DNA of 64,000 bases. Origin: Listeria aquatica FSL S10-1188. Its GTDB lineage: Bacteria; Bacillota; Bacilli; Lactobacillales; Listeriaceae. The notes beneath the pieces are model-generated. The model searched no databases. It was not told where the DNA came from and saw only the letters and a program-made list of their open reading frames with translations. The DNA lies in contig NZ_AOCG01000006.1 of assembly GCF_000525795.1 (NCBI RefSeq), forward strand, positions 186,001-250,000, given 5' to 3'. Shown in pieces: positions 40,274 through 50,228 of this stretch; the stretch's first letter is position 1; each line of letters begins with the position of its first letter. The translations under genes were made by a program, and so were the position numbers.

Positions 40274-41191
40274 ATGAATAAATTTTTAAAAGTCTGGTCC
40301 GTTCTCACCATTCTAGCAATGACCTTCGTTGTTTTCGGAGGAGCGCTAGTTACAAAAACCGGATCAGCAGACGGCTGTGGGAACTCTTGGCCGCTTTGTA
40401 ATGGACAACTCGTTCACCTGACAGACGTTACACCTGAAAAACTGATTGAAGTTGCACACAGAATGACAACAGGACTTGGCTCCATTTTCGTTGTCGTGCT
40501 TGCCATTTGTGCATGGATTAAAATCAAAGATCGCAGAGAGACTAAACCGCTTGCTATTATTTCCGTTGTCTTTTTAATTCTCCAAGCATTCATGGGAGCT
40601 GCGGCAGTTATCTGGGGACAAAATCCTTATATCATGGCTCTCCATTTCGGTATTTCCATTATTTGTTATTCAAGCATCGTTTTACTTGCATTACTTATTT
40701 TTGAAGTCGACCATAAATTTGATGCGCGCAACCTTGTAATGGGAACGAAACTTCGACTCAACCTTTATTTCTTGACCATTTATACATATCTAGCCGTTTA
40801 CACAGGCGCACTTGTACGACACGAAAAAGCGAGTCTCGCAGTTCCTGTTTGGCCATTTGAAAACGGCAGCTTTATTTGGCCCGAAAACGTACAAGATTAC
40901 GTTCAGTATTTCCACCGAATCGCAGCCGGCATCCTTGTCATTTGGATTTTATATGTGACTTGGCTCGTTTTCCGCGACTACAGACATTATCGCGTATTAA
41001 CGTACGGCATGGTGCTTGCGATTATCCTTGTTGCCGTTCAAGCCGTAACTGGTATTCTCTCCGTTTATACGAGCGTCAATCTTTATGTGGCCTTGTTTCA
41101 CAGCTTAATCATCACTATTTTGTTTGCGCTATTTTGTTATCTTTGCATGCTTGGGGCAAGAAGCAAGAAAAATCGACTACGAATTCGCTAA
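40274..41191 (+). CDS. ctaA: Heme A synthase
   Basis: Membrane monooxygenase that oxidises the heme O methyl to formyl, 305 residues, about eight membrane helices. Conserved: the extracellular cysteine pair in GSADGCGNSWPLCNG, EVAHRMTTGLGS, ALHFGISIICYSS and the C-terminal half VALFHSLIITILFAL with histidine ligands. ATG 40274 after AAAGGAGAG. Divergent from ctaB; no cytochrome oxidase structural genes are in the window. Confidence 0.95.
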   Translation: MNKFLKVWSVLTILAMTFVVFGGALVTKTGSADGCGNSWPLCNGQLVHLTDVTPEKLIEVAHRMTTGLGSIFVVVLAICAWIKIKDRRETKPLAIISVVFLILQAFMGAAAVIWGQNPYIMALHFGISIICYSSIVLLALLIFEVDHKFDARNLVMGTKLRLNLYFLTIYTYLAVYTGALVRHEKASLAVPVWPFENGSFIWPENVQDYVQYFHRIAAGILVIWILYVTWLVFRDYRHYRVLTYGMVLAIILVAVQAVTGILSVYTSVNLYVALFHSLIITILFALFCYLCMLGARSKKNRLRIR

Positions 41192-41247
41192 GTCAAAACT
41201 TTTGCTGTCCTAATCTTCCCTAATCATTTTAAACGCAAAACACGCCA

Positions 41248-41276
41248 AGAGCCGTTCTTCCGAACGGCTCTTTTTT
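41248..41276. terminator. Bidirectional terminator between ctaA and the MOSC gene
   Basis: AAGAGCCGTTC (41248-41258) and GAACGGCTCTT (41262-41272) with a tight loop and T6. Confidence 0.85.
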
Positions 41277-41920
41277 CATCCCATTTTCCTAAGCTTTTCA
41301 AGTACCTCATCCCGGTAACGTGCAGCAAGCGGCTCAATTTGGCTAATCCGCTCCAGCTCTTCCCGCTTGCCCATCCTGTGTAAAACCTTTTCATTGCAAA
41401 AGGCTACTGAAATCGGGTCCACTTCTCGCCTCACACGAACGATCTCATCTCCCTTTTGAATCTTCCCTTCCGAGATCGTTCGACATAAAAAACCCGTCCG
41501 ACTGGTACTTCGAACTTCCTTAAAAAGCGCTGGCATGAAATGATATTTCCCAATTGTCGCACAAGGATTACGAGCTTCCGAAACTTGAATCCTCACTTCC
41601 CCTACCTGAAAAACATCTCCAATCGCAACATCTTGTTCTAGCAAACCTGAAACCGTTAAATTCTCGCCAAACGCACCCGGAAGAAGGATTCGATTAAATT
41701 TCTCTTCAAAATACGAATAATGTTCCTTTGGAAAAATACAAACCGAGCGATCTAGCCCGCCGTGGTGTTTCAAATCAAATGAAGCATCCCCATCAAAACC
41801 GGCAAACCGGAGCATAGCCCCCTCCACTTGCTCTTTCCCGATTCCTGTCATCATCGTTTTATTTCGTCCGATATCCATTTCTTTCGGCTTCCCAACTGCA
41901 AGCCCTAACACCTGTCCCAT
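41276..41920 (-). CDS. MOSC-domain protein (YiiM-like)
   Basis: 214 residues from ATG 41920, which has GAAGGAG 8 bases before it. The MOSC core is KHHGGLDRSVCIFPKEHYSY, GAFGENLTVSGLLEQDVAIG and the conserved cysteine in EARNPCATIGKY, the molybdenum-cofactor ligand position. A 3-alpha extension at the C-terminus matches YiiM-type proteins, which reduce N-hydroxylated compounds. The frame runs on to 42181 upstream, but that part is the antisense-like shadow of the glycine-rich TPM tail. Confidence 0.88.
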   Translation of the reverse strand: MGQVLGLAVGKPKEMDIGRNKTMMTGIGKEQVEGAMLRFAGFDGDASFDLKHHGGLDRSVCIFPKEHYSYFEEKFNRILLPGAFGENLTVSGLLEQDVAIGDVFQVGEVRIQVSEARNPCATIGKYHFMPALFKEVRSTSRTGFLCRTISEGKIQKGDEIVRVRREVDPISVAFCNEKVLHRMGKREELERISQIEPLAARYRDEVLEKLRKMG

Positions 41921-41937
41921 CAAGCATACTCCTTCCA

Positions 41938-41968
41938 AAAAAGGATCAGCCACAGCTGATCCTTTTTC
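41938..41968 (-). terminator. Terminator of the TPM gene
   Basis: AAAAAGGATCAGC / GCTGATCCTTTTT hairpin between the TPM stop and the MOSC start. Confidence 0.8.
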
Positions 41969-41969
41969 T

Positions 41970-42803
41970 TTAAAATCCACGTCCAGCGCCACCTCCACCA
42001 GAGGAACCTCCACCACCAAATCCAGAGAACCCTCCGCCAGAAGAACCACTTCCGCCCGAGCCGCCAAAGAAACCACCGCCGATAAACGGTCCCATCCCAG
42101 AACCGCCTCCGCGTCCACCACGACCACCTCGTCTACCATTATTTCCGCCGCCAAAAACAATTGCAAAAATAATGACACCAATCACGATCGCAATGATACC
42201 AGGCGTGCTGAGTCCATCTCCGCTATCTTCACTATTTTCACGAGCCTTTTCTAGCTCACTTGTATAGTTTTTAAAAATCGTTTTATCCTGATAATCATAT
42301 TCCTTATTAACTTGGATCGCTACTTCCGAAAAAAATATTTGAAAGCCCCTGATTAAAATCATCATCTTTTAAAAACGATAAGTTATGGTCTAAAATTTCA
42401 CCAGAAGTTCCATCTGTAATCGCACCTTCAAGTCCGTATCCGACTTCAATTCGAATTTCACGTTCCTTCGTTGAAAGCAAGATTAAAACGCCATTATTCT
42501 CTTTTCCCGATCCAATTTTCCATTTATTAAAAAGCTGATTGGCATACTCTTCTTTTGAAAGCCCATCAAAACTTTTCACCGTTGCGAGAACAATTTGTGG
42601 TTTTTTCTTTTTTGTTTTTGGTAAGCATAATTAACCGAAAGCACCATTTCTTTCGTTTTCTTATCCAGTACCCGAGCTCCATCCGAAACATAAAACTCTT
42701 TCGATGGACTTGGTAAATCTGCAGCAAAAGCCGTTCCCGGCCCGATTAATAAAGTCAAAAGCAGTATAAGAAGTGCGCTAACAATCGGGATTAGTTTTTT
42801 CAT
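41970..42803 (-). CDS. TPM-domain membrane protein with glycine-rich tail (frame broken)
   Basis: Signal peptide (KKLIPIVSALLILLLTLLIG...AFA), an extracytoplasmic TPM (YgcG-type) domain (GVLILLSTKEREIRIEVGYG, LEGAITDGTSGEIL), one membrane helix (IIAIVIGVIIFAIVFGG) and a glycine/serine/arginine-rich tail. Three open frames are involved. The first join lies in two T6 runs at 42601-42613; with two bases fewer it reads QKQKEKPQIVLATVKSFDG. The second is A7 at 42329-42335, which should be six (LSNIFSEVAIQVNKEYD). Start ATG 42803. It follows lemA, the common lemA-TPM pair. Confidence 0.85.
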
Positions 42804-42814
42804 TATCAATCGCC

Positions 42815-43381
42815 TCAATCAAAATTGACTTCAGGAGCTTTGTCGGCACCTTCCACTGCTTTGAAGTAAGGTTTTGTTTCAAACCCTAGCATCCCCGCAA
42901 CAAAACTTGTTGGTGCACTTTTAACTTTCGTATTATATGACTTAACCACTTCATTATATTTATCACGTTCAACCGAAATCCGGTTTTCCGTACCCGCCAG
43001 TTCATCCATCAAACGCGTGACATTATCACTTGACTTAAGCTCCGGATAATTTTCGACCGTTGCAATCAAACGCGAAACGGCTGATTCCATTTGCCCAGCA
43101 GCTTTAATTTGTTCATTTTGCGAACTTGCCTTTGAAACCGCTGAACGTGCATCCGCAATCGCCCCAAACACTTCTTTTTCCTGTTTCATATCGCCTTTTA
43201 CAGCATTCACAAGATTAGGAATCAAGTCATAGCGCCGTTGCAACTTACTTTCGACATTTGCCCACTGCGCGTCCACTTCATTTTGTTTTTTATTTAACGA
43301 ATTATATGTTGCAACAAATGGAATGCCAATAATCAATAACACAATCGCAATTCCAATAATAATCTTCCATGAATTTTTCAT
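42815..43381 (-). CDS. lemA: LemA family protein
   Basis: 188 residues: one N-terminal membrane helix (WKIIIGIAIVLLIIGIPFVA) and a helical LemA domain with NEVDAQWANVESKLQRRYDL and PNLVNAVKGDMKQEKEVF. In Listeria LemA yields a peptide presented to mouse T cells; its cellular role is unclear. Intact frame; the TPM gene begins 12 bases downstream. Confidence 0.92.
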   Translation of the reverse strand: MKNSWKIIIGIAIVLLIIGIPFVATYNSLNKKQNEVDAQWANVESKLQRRYDLIPNLVNAVKGDMKQEKEVFGAIADARSAVSKASSQNEQIKAAGQMESAVSRLIATVENYPELKSSDNVTRLMDELAGTENRISVERDKYNEVVKSYNTKVKSAPTSFVAGMLGFETKPYFKAVEGADKAPEVNFD

Positions 43382-43536
43382 ATTCGCTCTCCTTTTCCAG
43401 TTTGTTTCTTTATTATAGCAGGAAATACGCCTTTTTTCCTACATCTGCAGAAGGATTTTTCGCTCAAAAAGATTGCGCCTTGCTAGACTTTCAAGCATAA
43501 TAAAAGAAAGGGTGATCGTTTAGAAAGGATGATTTT

Positions 43537-43695
43537 ATGCAAGAAGCGGTAATATTAGCTTCATTAATCGTAATCGGCTTCATTTCCCTCGTTTTCGAGT
43601 ATCATTTCAGTGCAAAAAAAGCTGTACGCTATATGAAAGAAAATAACCTCACGAAAAAAGCCTTACGTGACAAAATTGAAATCTATGAAGACTAA
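43537..43695 (+). CDS. Small membrane protein, 52 residues
   Basis: Read directly from the plus strand: ATG 43537, AAAGGA 7 bases upstream, stop TAA 43693-43695. The protein begins MQEAVILASLIVIGFISLVF (one membrane helix) and ends in a charged helix (KKAVRYMKENNLTKKALRDK). A terminator follows immediately. It is shorter than most gene finders report. No family recognised; the start signal, hydrophobic segment and tight terminator make it likely real. Confidence 0.65.
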   Translation: MQEAVILASLIVIGFISLVFEYHFSAKKAVRYMKENNLTKKALRDKIEIYED

Positions 43696-43727
43696 AAAAG
43701 CATTTGGCGTGTGCCAAATGCTTTTTC
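43695..43727. terminator. Bidirectional terminator after the small membrane protein
   Basis: AAAAAGCATTTGGC (43695-43708) and GCCAAATGCTTTTT (43713-43726), shared with the convergent gene at 43736. Confidence 0.85.
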
Positions 43728-43735
43728 TAATGCTC

Positions 43736-44089
43736 TCAATTCGTATAAATCATTTCTCTAGCGATAAATTTCTCGCCATCTCGTTCATAAACGATCATTT
43801 GATTAAGGGGCTCACTTTGTTTCTTTTCAAAATAGAGCTCCGTTCCCTTTTTCAAAAAATTAGATTCAAGATTGCGCTTAGGAAGCTCGTAGCGATCAAC
43901 TACCTTTTGGACTTTGCCAGCGGACTTCCCTATTTTCTCTAAATCAGCAGGCTCATCAGTCAACGCATAATCCACACCTTCCACATGAACAGCAGTTGGG
44001 GTTTGATGTCTTTCATAGTTTTTATAAACAAAAAAACCTGCTACACCAATTAGCAAAACCACGCAACAACCAATCAGCCATTTGTTCAT
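43736..44089 (-). CDS. Conserved membrane-anchored small protein
   Basis: 117 residues: N-terminal membrane helix WLIGCCVVLLIGVAGFFVY, then a hydrophilic extracytoplasmic domain with alternating charged and hydrophobic residues (LEKIGKSAGKVQKVVDRYEL, NQMIVYERDGEKFIAREMIY). No lipobox in the normal position. Function not recognised. It borders the accessory island on its left side. Confidence 0.6.
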   Translation of the reverse strand: MNKWLIGCCVVLLIGVAGFFVYKNYERHQTPTAVHVEGVDYALTDEPADLEKIGKSAGKVQKVVDRYELPKRNLESNFLKKGTELYFEKKQSEPLNQMIVYERDGEKFIAREMIYTN

Positions 44090-44209
44090 CTTGTTTCTCC
44101 CTTTTCTAATGATGTATGCTGTTAAAAATAGTATAACAAAGTTTTTCCACTAAGTTTAAGAAGCTTCAGCGTTAAAATAGTTTCCTTTTCTCGTTTTTGC
44201 ACAACTTTC

Positions 44210-44245
44210 GTTTTGGAACCAGTCAGAATAACATTCCTCTAAAAC
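44210..44245 (-). repeat. Orphan CRISPR repeat
   Basis: A 36-base unit that matches the repeat of the array at 47035-47532 except for a few bases. On the plus strand it begins GTTTTGGAACCAGTCAGAAT and ends CCTCTAAAAC. It shares the CCAGTCAGAAT variant with the second, leader-distal repeat at 47101 rather than the leader-proximal consensus CCATTCAAAAT. No second copy follows. Confidence 0.8.
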
Positions 44246-44360
44246 CTCGGAAGACTTCATAAGCATAGTACTCATTCCTAGAAGAAACTTTAATTTTGAT
44301 GGTTCCTTATATTCTAAATCTCTCTCTGTTATGATAAAAATTTACTACTTAAAACACAAG
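44246..44360 (-). promoter_or_regulatory. Second copy of the CRISPR leader
   Basis: Adjoins the orphan repeat and aligns with the leader at 47533. Shared blocks include CTCGGA next to the repeat, GTACTC.TTCCTAG, ATTTTGATGGTTC, ATATTC.AAAT and TATGATAAAA, in the same order and orientation. On the transcribed minus strand the leader ends TTCCGAG against the repeat. Confidence 0.7.
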
Positions 44361-44565
44361 TTATTTTCATGCATCTTCAACTAATAAATTTAAATCACTG
44401 ATGAAGAGTTACATAATTTATTGTTTCTAACTCTAATTCTTACAAATACTATAATCAGTTTGCAAATTTCAGCTTGCTTTCCTTTACTTCTTATACATTC
44501 AGGATCTTTTAAGTCCTTATTTTATTATTTACTGTCATTAAATGCTGAAATATCGTAGCAACAGA

Positions 44566-44961
44566 CTACTCACTTTTAAGCATCAAGTCTTTTCTTACCT
44601 CAACAATTTGTACTTCATCCTCAGAAACCCATTTTTCATAAAAATATTTGTCAGTTCGCTCAAATTTCATTTTTCTCGCCAAATTGGCATCACCAGTACC
44701 TAAACAAACTTGGTGATTAAGTATTTTAGTTCTCACAGGAAAGTGTATTCCATGATATATAGCTTTAGGTTCAATTTCATAATATGAATCTAATGAATTT
44801 AAATTTATACTTTTGCGATATAGACCGCTATCGTATTTATCGATAAAGCTGTTGTCAATTTTATTCTTGTCTCTAGTTGCAATATAATATTGATCACTTT
44901 CATCGCTTATAATTCTGTATTCATTTCCGCGATATATTCCAAACTTTCCAGATTTTATCAT
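44566..44961 (-). CDS. Probable immunity protein of the adjacent toxin
   Basis: 131-residue cytosolic protein (MIKSGKFGIYRGNEYRI...), predicted mostly beta strands with no membrane segment. It starts 23 bases after the toxin stop on the same strand, preceded by AAGGAGG, the usual position of an immunity gene. I do not recognise its family; the role is inferred only from position and size. Confidence 0.55.
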   Translation of the reverse strand: MIKSGKFGIYRGNEYRIISDESDQYYIATRDKNKIDNSFIDKYDSGLYRKSINLNSLDSYYEIEPKAIYHGIHFPVRTKILNHQVCLGTGDANLARKMKFERTDKYFYEKWVSEDEVQIVEVRKDLMLKSE

Positions 44962-44984
44962 AGTAGATCCTCCTTGTAAATCTT

Positions 44985-46897
44985 TTATTTTCGAACAAAT
45001 CTTTCACCATCAAATATACCAACTAATTTTTCTTTTCCATTTATTACTTTATATAACTTTGCTCCTTCTTTCGGATAATTATAGCCATTAAATTTCCACT
45101 CTGGAACAACCTCTCCATTCCTCGATGCAGTAAATCCATTGTACGTACATGGTGGATCATCAATATTTGTCCCCCCGTACCTTTCTCCGTAAGGAATTTC
45201 AATGTCACCTACTTTGTCTGTCCTAAACTCTAATTTCCCATAAGTATTCCCATCTTCCGGAAACGGTCTCTTGCCATCCCAAGTTGTATAGTCTAGGCGT
45301 GAAGATTCTACAACATCTTCATACCCTGTTATGTGTCCCACATCATCTGATTTCGCAATATACCCACCTATTTTATCATATTCTCCAGATAAATATTTTT
45401 CAATATCCCCTTCAGGAATCGTTTTTTGTAGTGGGGTCTCTGTTGTTATTTTAGGCACTGAATCTCGAATATCTTTTAATGTTCTCACTTCAGCATCTGT
45501 TAATTCTTGTACGGGTTTCAATTTTAATTGATTAAATTCATCCAAAGTTAAATGATGTTTTTCAAGAATAGTTCCCATTTGGCTTTGAAAACTATTTGGA
45601 GAGCGAACTTCATCTAGATGATGAGTCAATTTTTGACCGCTTGTCACAGTCTCATCTATTTGCCGTCCTCCGCCATTCAAATTCAAATCATACTTCCGCA
45701 AGACCTCTTTCATTTTCTCTGTGGCATTTGTGACTTTCGAAGTCCCACCTGCTGGAAGCGCCCCAAAGCCATCAGCGGCGAGTTGGCGTCTTGAGTTCAA
45801 ATTCAAGTTGTTCTTAAAATTATCGGCAACTTCCCCAACTTTATCCAGCCCTTTAGTGGTTCGTTCAACGCCTGTATGTATGCCTTCTTTTACCGTTGTT
45901 TTTAAGCTATTAATCCGTGTTAAGGCTTTACTTTTCCCTAGTTTAATCAAGTCATCGGCTTTAGATGGAATACTTTTCACACCATGCAAAAGATTGTCGC
46001 TTAAACTCGCTAGCTTCGTGCCTGACCGAATGGCTTGCGTGCCCCCTGAGAAAGCTTTCATACCCGGGACAATATCCAACAGTGAAAAGGCTCCACGCAT
46101 CGCCCGTTCTGAGGTATCCAGTTCGCGCCCCGTTAACCAATCTTTCCCACTCACTGCCGCACTCATTTCTAAACCACCATAAGCCAAACCTAACGCAAGT
46201 CCTGCTGGCGGGCAGAAAATACTCACGCCTACAATGACAACCGTCGCCACAACATTCACCCAGAACTCTTTCTTTTGTTGTTCATCTTTAATCGAGGTAT
46301 ATTCAAAAGCACGGGAATTGATCATGGCTAAGCGGAAATCTTTTTGACTCACATCTTGGTCTTTATTTTGCCGTTTCCACTCTTCATACTGGACTTTCAT
46401 TTGATCCGCATAATAATTATCCCCACTAAACAAATCGTCTAAACTGACTTCCTTTTTGGGAACTTCAATCTGTTCTTGCGTATAACTATTCGCATAGCTT
46501 GTGACAGTTGTTGTCGCACCAATCCGATTTTCGTCGTGAATTTTGAAGCATCTAAGTCCCGCATGCCTTCCACAAATTCGTCTAACGCTTCATAAAAAGG
46601 TTGGTCAATCTTGTCTTCTACAAGGTTCCCCGCTTCTCCTGCAAAGTCGTGTAAGACCTCAAAATCTTCATAGAGTGCTTGGAGTTTGTGCTTGTTATCT
46701 GTGTGAGAAAAAGAGATCGCACCATCTGCATCCAATCTCGCAATATCTTTTTCCACTTCCTCTAAGTTTTTCAAGACGTCCTTTAAACTGTCTATCGCCC
46801 CTTTTCCCCAAGCTCCTTTTCCAATGAGGTTTCCGATGCTTTTTTCTGTTTTTTCAAAATCATCTTCCTGATAATGAACATCTTTCACCAAATGCAT
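44985..46897 (-). CDS. LXG-like polymorphic toxin with pre-toxin domain (frame broken after the N-terminal domain)
   Basis: N-terminal 130 residues are an all-helical LXG-like targeting domain (DDFEKTEKSIGNLIGKGAWG, KLQALYEDFEVLHDFAGEAG). Next come a hydrophobic stretch (VVATVVIVGVSIFCPPAGLA), a pre-toxin-like segment (SERAMRGAFSLLDIVPGMKA), a linker, and a C-terminal domain of about 130 residues (from GEYDKIGGYIAKSDDVGHIT) whose fold I cannot name. The frame changes between 46439 and 46530: T4 at 46528-46531 would need to be T5, giving TTKNRIGATTTVTSYANSYT. Corrected length 637. LXG proteins are type VII secretion effectors against rival bacteria; no secretion genes are in this window. Confidence 0.7.
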
Positions 46898-46989
46898 TCA
46901 CCTGCCTGTTTCCTTTTTTCTATCAGTTTAGCATAGGAAAGAAAAAGAAGATGTGGACATTTTATGAATTTTTCTAACGATTACACATA

Positions 46990-47024
46990 AAAAAGACCAA
47001 CAAGTTATATCCTTGTTGGCATTG
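46990..47024 (-). terminator. Terminator of the CRISPR transcript
   Basis: ACCAACAAG / CTTGTTGG hairpin followed on the minus strand by T6, just beyond the last degenerate repeat. Confidence 0.7.
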
Positions 47025-47034
47025 TCTTACACAG

Positions 47035-47532
47035 ACTTTTAAATTATTCAGAATAACATACCTCTAAAACAAATTCCAACCACATCACCAACAACATCAG
47101 GTTTTGGAACCAGTCAGAATAACATACCTCTAAAACTCCGGCAACATCTCATTAGGGGATTGCGTAGTTTTGGAACCATTCAAAATAACATACCTCTAAA
47201 ACTTCGGACGTTGTCTCACAAGATTATCTTTTGTTTTGGAACCATTCAAAATAACATACCTCTAAAACTAAAGACGTGTCCATAACAGTTATAATGTCGT
47301 TTTGGAACCATTCAAAATAACATACCTCTAAAACTACCGCGTTGGATGGGTTGGGGTATGATGTGTTTTGGAACCATTCAAAATAACATACCTCTAAAAC
47401 CAGCGGTATCAGATCAAAGCTATAGAGCTTGTTTTGGAACCATTCAAAATAACATACCTCTAAAACTCGTCTAGTCCAAGCAGGTTTTTAATTTTCGTTT
47501 TGGAACCATTCAAAATAACATACCTCTAAAAC
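47035..47532 (-). CRISPR. Type II-A-like CRISPR array, 8 repeats (last one degenerate), 7 spacers
   Basis: 36-base repeats start at 47101, 47167, 47233, 47299, 47365, 47431 and 47497, plus a degenerate one at 47035-47070. All seven spacers are exactly 30 bases and different. The repeat read on the minus strand begins GTTTTAGAGGTATGTTATTT and ends GGTTCCAAAAC, close to the known Listeria/Streptococcus type II-A repeat (GTTTTAGAGCTATGTTATTT...). Repeats at the left end have decayed, so the leader lies on the right (47533) and transcription runs leftwards. No cas gene or recognisable tracrRNA lies in the window, so Cas9 would have to act from elsewhere. Confidence 0.95.
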
Positions 47533-47660
47533 CTCGGAGGAATTCTCAAGGCTTCGTAATCGCAGTACTCGTTCCTAGCAAAACTTCCATTTTGATGGTT
47601 CTTTTTGTTTCTATATTCCAAATTTCGATAGCTTTATGATAAAACTTCAAACGTAAAAAA
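47533..47660 (-). promoter_or_regulatory. CRISPR leader
   Basis: AT-rich sequence next to the best-conserved repeat. On the minus strand it ends CTCCGAG directly before the first repeat, similar to the leader-anchoring sequence described for Listeria-type II-A arrays (CTACGAG). A diverged copy lies at 44246. Confidence 0.75.
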
Positions 47661-47904
47661 GCAAGTTCTAAAACAAGCATTAAACATTTTAGCTTTATAT
47701 GTGCTTTTTGCAAAAAATTACGCAATTAAAACTATTGATTTATGACGCAATGCACTATGATGAAATATGAAAGAATAGAAGACATAATAAATGGCTAACA
47801 GTCTTAACAATGTTAACCACTGCGATACTAAAGCCTAAACAGCTTGAACACAGTTCACTTAATACAACCAAAAACTTATATCCACTTAACTAACAATCTA
47901 AAAA
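47661..47904. other. Gene-free stretch between the CRISPR leader and groEL
   Basis: AT-rich and without open frames or hairpins of note, apart from an imperfect inverted repeat GGCTAACA...TGTTAACC near 47791-47818. The array promoter may lie in its left part. Confidence 0.4.
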
Positions 47905-47947
47905 GAGAGGTCTCTGAAAATATACTATCCATTTCCAGAGACCTCAC
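47905..47947 (-). terminator. Terminator of groESL
   Basis: GAGGTCTCTGAAAATA... pairs with ...TTTCCAGAGACCTC, followed by CTCTTTTTAG on the minus strand, about 100 bases after groEL. Confidence 0.75.
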
Positions 47948-48047
47948 TATATAATATATAAAAATCTTAAAAGCGGGGGCAAATCAGCTATTTTTTAGCC
48001 TCTATATACCTATAAACAGCTTTTTAAAGCCATTTATACGGCGTCTA

Positions 48048-49682
<1,635 letters not shown>

Positions 49683-49721
49683 TTAATTCCCTCCAATTTA
49701 TATCGCTTTTGTTTTCTATTT

Positions 49722-50006
49722 TTACTTCGTAACTGCTAAAATATCACTTTCGCGAATAATCAACAGATCTTTTCCTTCATAAGTTACTTCTGTTCCGGAA
49801 TATTTAGAGAAAATAATTTGATCCCCTTCTTTTACTTCAAGAGGTTCTTTAGTGCCACTATCAAGTACACGACCAGAACCTACCGCAACAACCTTTCCTT
49901 CCTGCGGTTTTTCTTTCGCCGAATCTGGCAAAACGATGCCGCTCGCTGTTTTTTCTTCTGCTTCAATTACTTCAATAACAACACGATCTCCTAATGGTTT
50001 TAACAA
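49722..50006 (-). CDS. groES: Co-chaperonin GroES (10 kDa)
   Basis: 94 residues, [20 protein letters not shown], mobile loop [22 protein letters not shown] and the end [14 protein letters not shown] place the start at TTG 50006 after GAGG; the frame is open further to 50057 but that passes through the CIRCE element. Heptameric lid of GroEL. Confidence 0.96.
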   Translation of the reverse strand: MLKPLGDRVVIEVIEAEEKTASGIVLPDSAKEKPQEGKVVAVGSGRVLDSGTKEPLEVKEGDQIIFSKYSGTEVTYEGKDLLIIRESDILAVTK

Positions 50007-50041
50007 AATAATAACCTCCTCTAAAATAAATATCGTAACTT

Positions 50042-50068
50042 TTAGCACTCCGATCACTCGAGTGCTAA
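50042..50068. promoter_or_regulatory. CIRCE operator
   Basis: TTAGCACTC (50042-50050), nine bases, GAGTGCTAA (50060-50068): a perfect match to the CIRCE consensus bound by HrcA, in the groES leader. Confidence 0.97.
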
Positions 50069-50078
50069 CACAATTCTT

Positions 50079-50107
50079 ATATTAGTCAAAAAAGGTTAAA
50101 ATTGCAA
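50079..50107 (-). promoter_or_regulatory. groESL sigma-A promoter
   Basis: Minus strand -35 TTGCAA (50107-50102) and -10 TAATAT (50084-50079), 17-bp spacer, just upstream of CIRCE. Confidence 0.7.
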
Positions 50108-50228
50108 GCAGAAAGGATTCATTTTAACAAAAAAAAATCTTCCACTACATTTGCAAAAAGCGACTGCTTGCGAGTACAATAGTAAAGAAGCAAGACACGA
50201 AGTTTTTTTTATGGAAGGATGCGGTTTT

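Larger units (their letters stand above)
44090..44565. other. Gene-free stretch holding a second, nearly empty CRISPR locus
   Basis: No protein gene. It contains one orphan CRISPR repeat (44210-44245) and next to it a copy of the CRISPR leader (44246 to about 44360). The remaining bases to 44565 are very AT-rich with no further recognisable element. Confidence 0.6.

Noticed and set aside
41920-42181. N-terminal extension of the MOSC protein
   Set aside because: It is the shadow of the glycine-rich TPM tail; the true start at 41920 has its own ribosome binding site.
44210-44360. A tracrRNA at the orphan repeat
   Set aside because: The repeat matches along all 36 bases, whereas an anti-repeat is usually partial, and what follows is a copy of the leader, not the nexus/hairpin body of a tracrRNA.
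47590-47720. A tracrRNA-like AGCAAGTTCTAAAACAAGC near the array
   Set aside because: Superficial likeness to the tracrRNA AAGTTAAAATAAGGC part only; no anti-repeat to the array repeat adjoins and the same stretch aligns with the other leader copy.
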